From assembly GCF_000800015.1 (NCBI RefSeq), contig NZ_JUGR01000001.1, forward strand, positions 1,240,001 to 1,304,000: a stretch of 64,000 nt of DNA. The letters are read 5' to 3'. The DNA comes from Terriglobus sp. TAA 43. Lineage in GTDB: Bacteria; Acidobacteriota; Terriglobia; Terriglobales; Acidobacteriaceae. Below the pieces are notes generated by a model. That model had not been told where the DNA came from. It did not search any database and saw nothing but the letters and a program-made list of their open reading frames with translations. Each line of letters begins with the position of its first letter. The first letter of the stretch is position 1. Shown piece after piece: positions 18,301 to 25,811 of the stretch. The position numbers and the translations under genes were made by a program.

Positions 18301-18407
18301 CCCTGAGCATCGGTAACGGTTCCCGTGAGAGTTGCGCGATCGGTCTGTGCGATTGCGGGAGACAAACATAGGAGAAAAGAAAAGCTGGAAACGGCAAACT
18401 TCCGCAT
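15378..18407 (-). CDS. TonB-dependent receptor with carboxypeptidase-regulatory-like domain (2, Oar-like)
   Basis: A 1009-residue outer-membrane receptor of the Oar-like type common in Acidobacteria. Order: signal peptide (FSFLLCLSPAIAQ), carboxypeptidase-regulatory-like domain (LTGTVTDAQGGTIRGAVVIAT, GVYVISSLPVGTYTETI), plug-like region (LNELPMNGRSFERLEATVPG, IEIVTKSGGDKFHGSAWEYLRNN) and a long barrel ending LRIDY. AGGAG 8 bases before the ATG fixes the start. The promoter region carries the 11-base repeat plus a second palindrome, both shared at the same spacing with the ThuA operon promoter (22636-22698). It ends at a strong terminator; the PAP2 gene follows. The ligand is unknown; the link to a PQQ operon suggests a sugar, alcohol or metal ligand. 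Confidence 0.88.
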   Translation of the reverse strand: MRKFAVSSFSFLLCLSPAIAQTDRATLTGTVTDAQGGTIRGAVVIATSQASGLTYKATTNQAGVYVISSLPVGTYTETIVETGFRPVQFQSFALQIGETREMNAKLAIAAADTVVEVSTEEDDLNRVSSEIGGVVHGAQLNELPMNGRSFERLEATVPGAVDAAGSTQDQIRFVGLSQEDNGFHMDGVDASGINHQFQKLDMRLQIPVEAISEFKASSAAYSADQGGSAGGQIEIVTKSGGDKFHGSAWEYLRNNIFDASPWNSKGLPTLRLNNFGANIGGPVLKNKFFFFANWEAYRQVLAQQVTGIVPTAAYRTAAIAKSPALATIINSYVSGGTPTSDPNALSFTGSGRNPVQEDAGMIRLDYKPNGRTTIFGRYSTDHFSTTAPNGIEITPNGQLSTLFNTLTAPNAVIDVSHNFSSSIFTDLRFGYNRAEYSEGGDQTLPYNVAVTGFSTLVTPATDDRFDTAYSVVDDTTFVKGKQVFKGGLRVRRVQENKNTPKIPVITSTYLNESNFQQNLMDSYAYQGAAAMTGQRQTEYGAYLMDTIRLKQNLILTAGLRYDFWSVDHDVLGRGVVVDPLTCPNVQCPSGSAWYFPDRNNLAPRLSLSWSPAMFHNKTVISGGGGIFYGQGQFGHQGAAIGNIPQRFTLAQTTTPGLSFPIDPYLGNASLSVSPTGQDRNRKDAQISEWTVSVQQQLAKGTSMTASYIGSVGSSLWSNVVANGVDPSTGVRPYASYTKSTFTWDRTQGTRAYNALELGVHRDYRTGLLISANYQFAHSIDDGSVGGAEAISPQNQTCIRCERANSQFDMRHYVSGSAIWKLPVGRGQAFLSNAGPLVNTLLGGWQMAGIASIRGGLPLNVTISRSATALPDQINNNQRPNRIVGVPLYPSNRTTKQWLNAAAFSVPANGTWGNAGRNLVRGPGHWQADLALQKTFKIWERLSTSFRAEAFNVFNVAQYGSPVVALSSSGSGSNLQIVPGNFGLINSAFSTVPTGSGTPRQLELSLRIDY

Positions 18408-18439
18408 GCGGTGTGCTCCTGATTGATTGGTTCGGAGCG

Positions 18440-18502
18440 ATTACAGCAAGCGGACCTAAAACCAATCTGAGAAAACACCGCGTGTAAAGGAACATTCACA
18501 CA
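18440..18502 (-). promoter_or_regulatory. Composite promoter of TonB receptor 2
   Basis: Read on the minus strand: an imperfect palindrome (TTCACACA at 18495-18502 with CGTGTAAA at 18481-18488, 6-base spacer), 8 bases, a putative response-regulator box TCTCAGA-N4-TTTTAGG (18455-18472), 9 bases, then an extended -10 TGCTGTAAT (TGTAAT at 18440-18445). The start codon is 32 bases further. The same order and identical spacings occur at 22636-22698. Confidence 0.6.
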
Positions 18503-18522
18503 GTTGCTAAAGGGTTCTCGCA

Positions 18523-20529
18523 TCAGGGGACGAGTGAAAAAACAAAGACTCCGCTTGCGCCTGCGAGTGCGACAAATTGTTTTCCGCCGACCATAAATGT
18601 CATTGGGGATGCCTGCCAGTCCTGGCCGACGTTGATGTGCTTCAGAGTCTTACCTGTACGTGCATCGAGCGCGAGAAACGTTCCGCTTGGACCACCCGCG
18701 AAGATCAACCCACCTGCGGTCGAAAGCACGCCTCCACGATTGTTGGTCGAAAGCGGTTTTTCCCAAATCTTCTTGCCCGTGCTTATATCCAACGCACGAA
18801 GGTAACTTTCTGCATTCGATTGGTTTGGCGCGACGCCACCATACCATCTGTTTTCGATTAAAGGGTCCTGCTGTTTCTTGTACACTGCACACCATTCGTT
18901 CGCACGAAGGTAGAACAGCTTTGTCTGCGGATTCCATGAGCTGGAATACCAGTTTGTTCCGCCGCTCGAGGCTGGACAGATTAGCTCGCCTTTCTCACTT
19001 GACTCCGACGAGTCCGTAAGAATCGGACGACCAGATCGGTCATACCCGGACGCCCAAGTCGTTTTCACGAAAGGTTTCGCCAGCAACAGCTCTCCATTTT
19101 TTCGATCCAACACGAAGAAGAAGCCGTTGCGATTTGCATGAATGAGAAGCTTGCGCGGCTTTCCGTTCCAGGGTTGATCCACTAAGAGAACAGGCTGTTC
19201 CGCATCCCAATCATGTGTGTCATGCGGCGTGAACTGGTAATACCATTTCAACTCTCCTGTCTTCGCAGAAAGAGCCACGACGCTGCTGGTGTAGAGGTTA
19301 TCTCCCTTGCGTTCATCGCCATTGAAGTCGGGGCAGGGATTTCCCGTTGTCCAATAGATCATGTCCAGTGCAGCATCGTAAGAACCTGTCAGCCATGTGG
19401 CTCCGCATCCATGTTCCAAGGCGCTTCCCACCCACGTCGATGCCGCCTTCTCTCCACGTTGCGGGATCGAATAGAAACGCCAAACACGTTCGCCCGTGCT
19501 GGCTTTGTAAGCCGAAACAAATCCGCGTGCGCCTTCTTCACCTCCGGCCACGCCACTGATGATCAGATCCCCCACCACAAGAGGAGCAGCGGTTGCGCTG
19601 TATCCATCGATCACCGCACCCATCTCAACGTCCCAAAGTTTGTGACCATCAATCCGACTAAGCGCCAGCAGATGTGCATTGTCCGTCACCATGAAGACCG
19701 AGTCATTCCAGATAGCGACTCCGCGATTGGTTCCGCGCCCGGCTTCACTCACAAGCCCCTTGGTATGCGGTTGACGATACATCCACAATTGCTGCCCGGT
19801 GGCGGAATCCAAGGCATAGGCCTCATTCCATCCGGTGATGTACATGACGCCGTCCTTAACGATAGGCGTCGTCTCCAGGCGGCTTGCATCAAACGGAAAA
19901 AGCCATGCAAGCGACAGACGGTTCACATTGGCAGTATCAATCTGCTTCAGAGTGCTGAAACGATTGCCGGAATCGTTCCCGTTATAGGTCGTCCAATCAC
20001 GCTTCGGAAGGATTGGCTTCTCGTTGTAATGCTGGCCATCGCGTGTCAGCAGGTGATAGGTTCCGTCCTTCGTGAGTACCTGCGCAGAGTAGTCACTTTC
20101 AATAACCGTCCCGCTAAGATTCCTGCCATCCACAAGATGAACCGTACCTGGATGCGGCCCCGGAGGTGGCTTGTACTTGCCCGCCTTCATCGGTGCATTG
20201 CCCGTATAACCTGCGGTAGACATTGCGGCATTTGATCCCGCAAGCGTTCGCAGATGAGAGAGCAAGCGGTCCAGATCCTCCGAAGAAAAGTCGAAGCTCG
20301 GCATACCCTTCTCCACTCGGCCATCGTGGATAAGTGACTTCAGTTCTGGATCGGTGTGATATCGAACGAAACCCAGCAGCGACGGCGCACGTCCTCCACC
20401 ACTGCCGTCACCACCATGACATATGGAGCAGCGCGCCTCGAACACTGCATCGCCACCGGACGCTGGCGATTGTGCGAGACATGAAGAAGTGAACAAAAAC
20501 AACAGGAGTCCAGCGAGTAACCGCGTCAT
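18523..20529 (-). CDS. Secreted cytochrome c-PQQ-dependent alcohol dehydrogenase-like quinoprotein
   Basis: A 668-residue periplasmic quinoprotein. After a signal peptide (residues 1-19) comes a cytochrome c domain with haem motif CSICH (Cys34, Cys37, His38), a short strand-rich segment (NLSGTVIESDYSAQVLTKDG) and an eight-bladed PQQ propeller of the methanol/ethanol dehydrogenase family (LWMYRQPHTKGLVS, DRKNGELLLAKPFVKTTWASGYD, GLIFAGGPSGTFLALDA). The catalytic aspartate is probably Asp442 in HDWDAE; the residue two positions on, Asp in lanthanide enzymes and Ala or Ser in many calcium enzymes, is Glu444 here. It would oxidise an alcohol or sugar hydroxyl and pass electrons to the fused cytochrome. 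Last gene of an operon after ThuA and FG-GAP, starting 2 bases after the preceding stop. Confidence 0.83.
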   Translation of the reverse strand: MTRLLAGLLLFLFTSSCLAQSPASGGDAVFEARCSICHGGDGSGGGRAPSLLGFVRYHTDPELKSLIHDGRVEKGMPSFDFSSEDLDRLLSHLRTLAGSNAAMSTAGYTGNAPMKAGKYKPPPGPHPGTVHLVDGRNLSGTVIESDYSAQVLTKDGTYHLLTRDGQHYNEKPILPKRDWTTYNGNDSGNRFSTLKQIDTANVNRLSLAWLFPFDASRLETTPIVKDGVMYITGWNEAYALDSATGQQLWMYRQPHTKGLVSEAGRGTNRGVAIWNDSVFMVTDNAHLLALSRIDGHKLWDVEMGAVIDGYSATAAPLVVGDLIISGVAGGEEGARGFVSAYKASTGERVWRFYSIPQRGEKAASTWVGSALEHGCGATWLTGSYDAALDMIYWTTGNPCPDFNGDERKGDNLYTSSVVALSAKTGELKWYYQFTPHDTHDWDAEQPVLLVDQPWNGKPRKLLIHANRNGFFFVLDRKNGELLLAKPFVKTTWASGYDRSGRPILTDSSESSEKGELICPASSGGTNWYSSSWNPQTKLFYLRANEWCAVYKKQQDPLIENRWYGGVAPNQSNAESYLRALDISTGKKIWEKPLSTNNRGGVLSTAGGLIFAGGPSGTFLALDARTGKTLKHINVGQDWQASPMTFMVGGKQFVALAGASGVFVFSLVP

Positions 20530-20531
20530 CT

Positions 20532-21698
20532 CTATCGTCCTGAGGTGCTCGGTGAGCGTGTCTGATTTTCAAAGATGAATAGTCCGGTCTTCCCACCCAT
20601 CACCAAATCCAGATCGCCATCACCATCCAGATCGGCCACGGCGATTTGCATCCCGGCGCTGACACGGCTTCCGTAATCAATGATGTGTTTGATCCATTCC
20701 ACCGAGCCATCGTTGGCTTGCCGATATTCATACCAATAGATGCCAAGCGGTTCCCGCTCTCCAGGGTCGGAACCGTTGTGGGCCATGTAGCGTTTTCCAG
20801 TAACAAAATCAGGTCTGCCGTCACCATTCAAGTCCACCATTGTGACCGCGTGCCCTTGCGACCATGTGTCGTCGATGACATGTTTCTGCCACTTACCGCC
20901 GCCAAGATTTTCCATCCAGACGAGGCCGTAGTCGTGCGCCATGGACGTGACGAGATCGACTCTTCCATCTCCATTGACGTCAAGCGCATAGATGTAACCG
21001 ACGCTCCCGAGGTTGAACTCCTGATGGAGGGCCCAGTCTGGTTTGCGCGGATCAATGGGCGCTTCAAGCCAACCGAATGGTGTGATGATGTCATTCTTCC
21101 CATCGCCGTTCATGTCACCAACACCGATGCCATGCCCGTAGCTACGTGTACTGACAACGTGTTTCAGGAACGCACCGTCAGCTAGCTCAAACCATGCCAG
21201 CGGATCGACCATTGTGTGGCCGCCCCACTGAGGAAGCACCGCGGGAGTCTTACTCTTCGAATCGAGGTTGACGAGGAAGCTGAACTCGACACTATGACCA
21301 GACTCGATGAGATGTTCTTTCCACTGGCCGGCCTTGCCCTTCGGATTTTCATTCCACCAGATCCGATTGCCGTGAGAGGCCGAACTCACGACGTCGAGAT
21401 ATCCATCATGATTGACGTCAACGAGAAGGTCCGTCAGATCTTCAGTCGCATTGCGGTAGTATTCGATCGACCGAAATGTGTGCTTGATCCAGCGTGGACC
21501 TTCGTACCAGTTCTCGCCAGAAACAATGTCCAGATGGCCGTCGTTGTTGATATCGCCCACCGCTGCAGTCTCAAACGCAGCAGGGTCAATCATTCGGCTC
21601 GTGAAGACAATCTCCTGCGGACGCCTCTCCGCCTGTGAAATCGGCAGAGCAGCCATCGAGGCGAAAGCAAGTGACGCAATCAACTTCATTCGTTGCAT
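20532..21698 (-). CDS. Secreted FG-GAP/VCBS-repeat beta-propeller protein
   Basis: A 388-residue exported protein; the ATG at 21698 has AAAGGGA upstream and gives a signal peptide (LIASLAFASMAALPISQA). The mature part contains calcium-binding FG-GAP/VCBS blades seen as repeated D-x-N/D-x-D-G motifs: GDINNDGHLDIVSG, DVNHDGYLDVVSS, GDMNGDGKNDIITP, DVNGDGRVDLVTS, DLNGDGRPDFVTG and DLDGDGDLDLVMG. Such propellers bind ligands or other proteins and carry no catalytic motif here. It lies between ThuA (73 bases upstream) and the PQQ dehydrogenase (2 bases downstream), so all three are likely one transcript, and it could be an accessory to the oxidation system. Confidence 0.82.
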   Translation of the reverse strand: MQRMKLIASLAFASMAALPISQAERRPQEIVFTSRMIDPAAFETAAVGDINNDGHLDIVSGENWYEGPRWIKHTFRSIEYYRNATEDLTDLLVDVNHDGYLDVVSSASHGNRIWWNENPKGKAGQWKEHLIESGHSVEFSFLVNLDSKSKTPAVLPQWGGHTMVDPLAWFELADGAFLKHVVSTRSYGHGIGVGDMNGDGKNDIITPFGWLEAPIDPRKPDWALHQEFNLGSVGYIYALDVNGDGRVDLVTSMAHDYGLVWMENLGGGKWQKHVIDDTWSQGHAVTMVDLNGDGRPDFVTGKRYMAHNGSDPGEREPLGIYWYEYRQANDGSVEWIKHIIDYGSRVSAGMQIAVADLDGDGDLDLVMGGKTGLFIFENQTRSPSTSGR

Positions 21699-21771
21699 GT
21701 ACGTAGTCCCTTTTCTGAAACGGTTCAGTCTCGACGGACAAGCAACATCCGTTAGCAATCACGGTCGGCTT

Positions 21772-22587
21772 CTACTTTGCGACTTCGGGTTCGGGAGGTA
21801 TGGTTACTGATCCGGTTGCGGCCCATTCTGTGCCACGCACAAACGTTGAAATGAAACCGGGAGTGCGAACCGCACGCATGTCATTGCCGAGCATCGTCGC
21901 AAAGACACGGCCACGTCCGTACGCGCGTGTCCACAACAAAGGCTCGTCCTGCGAAGGGCTTCCCGGTGTTGGCCCCTCACGTTTCTTCACGTAGAGCGAG
22001 TGATCATCCCACCCGGTTGCAAGCACGTGCAACTCACTCGTGGGAATGCAATCGAGTCCGGCATACAACTCGTCGGTCTTTGCAGAAAACGAGGATGTCA
22101 ACCCTAACGTGACGGGATGATTCGAATCAATCACGTTGACCTGGTAGTCGTGAACTGGCGAATGGTAGCTGCTGCTCGTCTTCCATATGCAGCCAACAAG
22201 CTCTCTATACTCGGGCCAGTTTTGAAAGGACGCAGCGGAGTGGTGATAAACCACCAACCCTTTGCCTGATCGAACGAACTCCAGCAATGCCTCTTTGGTG
22301 CTGTCGCTCCAGTCAGGCACATTCAACTTCTCATCTGAATAGTTCAGAACAGCGACGTCATAGGGACGCAGCGTCTCGGCGTTCGCTCCTTTGAACTCTT
22401 CGGTGGTGCGCACTTCAAATTTTCCCGATGCCTCCAACAGCCCCTTCAGATAGGGGCTGGTCTCGCGCCACGGATGTTTGTCCTGCCCGGTGATGATGAG
22501 AACCTGAATGCGATGGACAGGTGCGATCGGTGTTTGCGCCATTCCCGGCAGGGTGGCTATGAACAAGAACAACAGCGCTCGCAACAT
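21772..22587 (-). CDS. Secreted ThuA-domain protein
   Basis: A 271-residue exported protein; the ATG at 22587 has AAGGAG 7 bases upstream and a signal peptide (LRALLFLFIATLPGMAQ). The mature part is a ThuA-like class I glutamine amidotransferase fold: VLIITGQDKHPWRETSPYLKG, then YDVAVLNYSD, the GKGLVVYHHSAASFQNWPEY segment and HPVTLGL near the end. ThuA proteins act with sugar oxidation routes (trehalose and related glycosides via 3-keto sugars) and several are now regarded as hydrolases of keto-glycosides. First gene of the ThuA-FG-GAP-PQQ dehydrogenase operon under the composite promoter at 22636-22698, which supports a role in periplasmic oxidation of a sugar or glycoside. Confidence 0.82.
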   Translation of the reverse strand: MLRALLFLFIATLPGMAQTPIAPVHRIQVLIITGQDKHPWRETSPYLKGLLEASGKFEVRTTEEFKGANAETLRPYDVAVLNYSDEKLNVPDWSDSTKEALLEFVRSGKGLVVYHHSAASFQNWPEYRELVGCIWKTSSSYHSPVHDYQVNVIDSNHPVTLGLTSSFSAKTDELYAGLDCIPTSELHVLATGWDDHSLYVKKREGPTPGSPSQDEPLLWTRAYGRGRVFATMLGNDMRAVRTPGFISTFVRGTEWAATGSVTIPPEPEVAK

Positions 22588-22635
22588 CCGCTGTCTCCTT
22601 GGATTCGCCTGTCGAAGGTTCGCCATCAGAGATGT

Positions 22636-22698
22636 ATTACAGCAAGCGAATCTAAAACGAATCTTGGAAAAGCAACTGTGTGAACAGAGATTCACACA
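22636..22698 (-). promoter_or_regulatory. Composite promoter of the ThuA operon
   Basis: On the minus strand: a perfect palindrome TGTGTGAA-N6-TTCACACA (22677-22698), 8 bases, a response-regulator-type box TCCAAGA-N4-TTTTAGA (22651-22668), 9 bases, then an extended -10 TGCTGTAAT (TGTAAT at 22636-22641). The start codon is 49 bases further. The layout equals that before TonB receptor 2. The palindrome resembles CRP-type sites but has 8 rather than 6 bases between TGTGA and TCACA. Confidence 0.65.
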
Positions 22699-22720
22699 AG
22701 TACAGATCCATGCCTTGCTC

Positions 22721-23641
22721 CTAGAACCGCAGCCCTAGTCTTCCGGACATGTATTGATACATGGCCTCATCTCCGGCGCCACTCTCTCCCATAACCCATC
22801 CCTTGAAGCCGCTCCTCTCCAGTTCGGCCACAATGCCAACCAGATCGACAATGCCATCGCCGAACGGCACATTTCCGGCTTTCACCGCAATGTCCTTTGG
22901 TGGTGCGGGCGCAAAATCCTTCAGATGCACTGCAACAAGTCGCTTCTGATATTTCCTGCAGGTATCCACGGGCTCCGCACCGCCTGCAGCCAAATGCCCC
23001 ACGTCCGCGATGAAGTGCACATACCGTTCGTCAGTGGATTGCAGCACCTGCTCATATAAATGGTGACTCACTTCCCTCTGCTCCGGGTGATAGGCCATCT
23101 TCACACCCCATTGCTCAAAGACACTTCGGGCCACCTGGTTCAGATTGGTAATCCAACTCTTCACATTGATTCGGCTATATGCCTCTTCGTCGGCCACCTC
23201 GTTCAAGATGACCGAGGGCGCAATCATATGCGTGATGTATTTTCCGCCGATGTTGGACATAAATTGCCCCAGCAACATGTGCTGCTGCAGGATCGCGCCG
23301 AGTTCGTCAGGCTTATCCATGTGGCTATATTGGGCAATCCCCGGCATGCTCAGTCCGCGGGCAGCCATGCCGTCGTGAAGTTCCGTCCATCGCGACGCGT
23401 AGGCCTCAGCGATCTTTGCACGCGTGTTATTGAACTCCAAATGGTGCACACCGACCGCCGCCACTTCATCTGCGTGGCCCCAGAAGTCCTGAATGCCTGT
23501 CTCAACCGTGGTCTTGCCAAAGGGAACCAGCCCAGCCGTAAACGGCTGCTTTAGCTTAATTGGCGGGACGAATGACGTTGCGAAAATGGGGGCGGTCTGA
23601 AGAAATGTGCGTCGAGTCACATGCGATCTAGGAGTGAACAT
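22721..23641 (-). CDS. Tat-exported sugar phosphate isomerase/epimerase-like TIM barrel (1)
   Basis: A 306-residue protein beginning MFTPRSHVTRRTFLQTAP, a twin-arginine signal followed by a weakly hydrophobic stretch, so it is probably exported folded with its metal. The rest is an AP-endonuclease-family-2/xylose isomerase-like TIM barrel: HHLEFNNTRAKIAEAY, VKMAYHPEQREV, VHFIADVGHLAAGG, VAVHLKDF and VMGESGAG supply the typical metal-binding Glu, His and Asp positions. Family members isomerise or epimerise sugars, and some eliminate 3-keto-glycosides. An in-frame ATG at 23659 would add MCCCVS, which seems unlikely. It precedes the ThuA operon (133 bases away) and diverges from response regulator 2. 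Confidence 0.78.
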   Translation of the reverse strand: MFTPRSHVTRRTFLQTAPIFATSFVPPIKLKQPFTAGLVPFGKTTVETGIQDFWGHADEVAAVGVHHLEFNNTRAKIAEAYASRWTELHDGMAARGLSMPGIAQYSHMDKPDELGAILQQHMLLGQFMSNIGGKYITHMIAPSVILNEVADEEAYSRINVKSWITNLNQVARSVFEQWGVKMAYHPEQREVSHHLYEQVLQSTDERYVHFIADVGHLAAGGAEPVDTCRKYQKRLVAVHLKDFAPAPPKDIAVKAGNVPFGDGIVDLVGIVAELERSGFKGWVMGESGAGDEAMYQYMSGRLGLRF

Positions 23642-23662
23642 GCTGACACAACAACACATGAA

Positions 23663-23695
23663 TTTAAGCTGAATCTAAAAAAATGAGCCTATTAC
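23663..23695 (+). promoter_or_regulatory. Putative autoregulatory box and -10 of response regulator 2
   Basis: TTTAAGC (23663-23669) and TCTAAAA (23674-23680) are 11 bases apart; 9 bases later TATTAC (23690-23695) could be a -10, the same 9-base gap as in the composite promoters. The start codon of the regulator is 45 bases beyond. Because half-sites are nearly self-complementary, the box may also act on the divergent isomerase gene. Confidence 0.45.
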
Positions 23696-23739
23696 ACGGT
23701 TTTTACATTGCACACGCGCGCAGAAATTAACGTGGCGTT

Positions 23740-24417
23740 ATGCAAATCCTGGTTGTGGAAGATCGCCCACGCATGGCCCGCCTATTGGACCGTGCTTTGC
23801 GGCGGGATGGCCATACGGTCACCGTCGCGCTCGATGGAGAACAGGCGGTGGAATACGGCCGGTCGCCGCATCTGGATGTCATTCTGCTTGATGTCACTTT
23901 GCCGGTGATTGATGGCTTCACCGTACTGACCATGTTGCGGGCAGAGCAATTCACAACTCCGACCATCATGCTCACGGCCCGTGATTCCATGGAGGACATC
24001 GTTCGTGGCCTGGATCTGGGAGCGGACGATTACCTGACTAAACCCTTCGCCCTGGCGAATCTGTTGGCGAGAATACGTGCTGTATCTCGCAGAAAGCCCG
24101 TAGTACCCACCGAGCGACTCGAGTTTCGCGATCTGGCACTCGACCGCGCAACGCACGGGCTTTCGAGATTGGGGCGAACAGAGCCGTTGAGCAGAATCGA
24201 ATTTGCCTTGATGGAAAAGCTTGTCCGCAACGCGGGCATGGTTGTCACGAAAGATATGCTCGTGGAAGCTGGATGGGGTCTTGGCGCCGAAGTGAGTGAT
24301 ACCTCGCTTTATGTCTACATGCGAGCGCTGCGAAACAAGATCGCCTCTGAGGGCGAAAAGCAACTGCTTCATACCATACGTGGTGTGGGCTACACACTCC
24401 GACAAGCCCAGGCATGA
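23740..24417 (+). CDS. OmpR/PhoB-family response regulator (system 2)
   Basis: A 225-residue regulator. Receiver: Glu7-Asp8 acidic pair (the third position is Arg9, ILVVEDRPRM), phosphoacceptor Asp51 in LLDVTLPVIDGF, conserved Lys in YLTKPFALANLL. Winged-helix output: LSRIEFALMEKLVRNAGMVVTKDMLVEAGWG, then YVYMRALRNKI and HTIRGVGYTL. Overlaps the kinase gene by 4 bases (ATGA). In one tight transcript with the kinase and the PQQ dehydrogenase at 25808, so periplasmic PQQ oxidation is a likely target or signal; the boxes at 18440-18502, 22636-22698 and in its own promoter are candidate sites. Confidence 0.92.
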   Translation: MQILVVEDRPRMARLLDRALRRDGHTVTVALDGEQAVEYGRSPHLDVILLDVTLPVIDGFTVLTMLRAEQFTTPTIMLTARDSMEDIVRGLDLGADDYLTKPFALANLLARIRAVSRRKPVVPTERLEFRDLALDRATHGLSRLGRTEPLSRIEFALMEKLVRNAGMVVTKDMLVEAGWGLGAEVSDTSLYVYMRALRNKIASEGEKQLLHTIRGVGYTLRQAQA

Positions 24418-25811
24418 AACGAAGAATGTCGATCTCTCTACGCCTGACTTTGTGGTTTTCTACTGCATTTATTTTTGGTTATTTCGTATTCGGCATCGTG
24501 ATGTATGGAGAGTTGTCATACTCTCTTGCGGCGGGCAGAGACAAGACACTTCTTCGCCGTGCGGATCGCGCTATTTCCCTTCTCAAAAGCTGCGGCATCG
24601 GCAGTGCAAAGTGTGCGCAGGGATTCGATGCCTTTGCCTCCGGCACCCCGGAAGGCAATCTGGTCCATGTGCTCGATGAACACGGGAAGCAGGTCTATCC
24701 GGTCACCTCCGACGCGAGAGATACATTTCCCTGGCCTGCCAACATCGCCTCACAGGACCGCACTTATGCCAAAGTGCAATATGATGGATCGCCTTTTCGA
24801 GTCCTATCTGAACCAACGATCATTGGCGATGCAAAATACCATGTGGTGATTGGCGGCCAGCTCAGGGACAACCGTGTCCTTGTGAATCAGTTCACAGTCG
24901 GTCTTCTGTGGGCCGCCCCAATCCTTCTGATTTTCTCGGCGGCGATCGGATATTTTCTCAGCACCCGCGCGCTGAAGCCCGTAGCGAAATTAATCTCTTC
25001 GTTTCGATCGATCAGCATCGGAAACCTCTCGCGAAGACTACCTTCGATTCAGTCCGGAGATGAACTTGAGGCCCTGACAGAAACATGCAATGACATGTTG
25101 TCTCGTTTGGAACTGGCGGTCGGACAGATTACTCGCTTCACGGCTGACGCGTCACATGAGTTGCGAAGTCCCATTACATACATCTACACGCAGTCAGAAT
25201 ACGCACTGAAGAATCTCCCCCTCGATGAGGAGAGCACCGAGTGCTTTTCTGAAATTCTGCGTGAGTGTGAAGAAGCTACCGACCTGCTGACGGACATGCT
25301 CATGTTGGCGAGATGTGATTCCGGGCATTCAGGAATGGTTTTCACGCGCACGGATCTGAAGGGCGTTCTGAGCGATGTGTATCGGAAAGCGATTCCGCTC
25401 GCTGAAGGCAAACGGCATCGCATCACGTTCGAAACATCCCGCAATGAACCGGCATGGATTATGGGTGATGCTCCAAGCTTGCGGCGACTTTTCTGGATCA
25501 TGCTGGACAACGCGATCAAATACACACCGGCAGGTGGACAGATCAACGTTCGACTACAAATGAACGGCAACGAAGCAAAGGTCGATATCCAGGACAACGG
25601 CATTGGAATTCCGCAAGAGTCCCTGTCCTCTATTTTCGACCGCTTCTATCGCGTCGATAAAGCGCGCAACTCCTCGGAAGGATCGGGATTGGGTCTCTCG
25701 ATCGCGAAGTGGATTTCCGACATGCATCGCGGGGATCTTTCAGTAAAAAGCTTTGAAAATATTGGCTCCACATTTCAAGTTTCATTCGGAACGATTAGTA
25801 CAAACCTATGA
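24414..25811 (+). CDS. Sensor histidine kinase (system 2)
   Basis: A 465-residue membrane kinase: transmembrane helix at about 8-30, a periplasmic region of about 125 residues with two cysteines (SCGIGSAKCAQGF), a second helix near 165-185 (AAPILLIFSAAIGYFL), HAMP, HisKA with His248 (DASHELRSPI) and HATPase_c with N box (LDNAIKYTPAGG), G1 (DNGIGIPQES), F box (FDRFYRVDKA) and G2 (GSGLGLSIAK). The cysteine pair may form a periplasmic disulphide or bind a metal. ATGA overlaps on both sides, with the regulator before and the PQQ dehydrogenase after, make the three genes one coupled unit. Confidence 0.92.
   Translation: MKRRMSISLRLTLWFSTAFIFGYFVFGIVMYGELSYSLAAGRDKTLLRRADRAISLLKSCGIGSAKCAQGFDAFASGTPEGNLVHVLDEHGKQVYPVTSDARDTFPWPANIASQDRTYAKVQYDGSPFRVLSEPTIIGDAKYHVVIGGQLRDNRVLVNQFTVGLLWAAPILLIFSAAIGYFLSTRALKPVAKLISSFRSISIGNLSRRLPSIQSGDELEALTETCNDMLSRLELAVGQITRFTADASHELRSPITYIYTQSEYALKNLPLDEESTECFSEILRECEEATDLLTDMLMLARCDSGHSGMVFTRTDLKGVLSDVYRKAIPLAEGKRHRITFETSRNEPAWIMGDAPSLRRLFWIMLDNAIKYTPAGGQINVRLQMNGNEAKVDIQDNGIGIPQESLSSIFDRFYRVDKARNSSEGSGLGLSIAKWISDMHRGDLSVKSFENIGSTFQVSFGTISTNL

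Noticed and set aside
22677-22698. Palindrome TGTGTGAA-N6-TTCACACA as a CRP site.
   Set aside because: TGTGA and TCACA are separated by 8 bases instead of 6, and no CRP-like gene is in the window; kept as an operator for an unknown factor.
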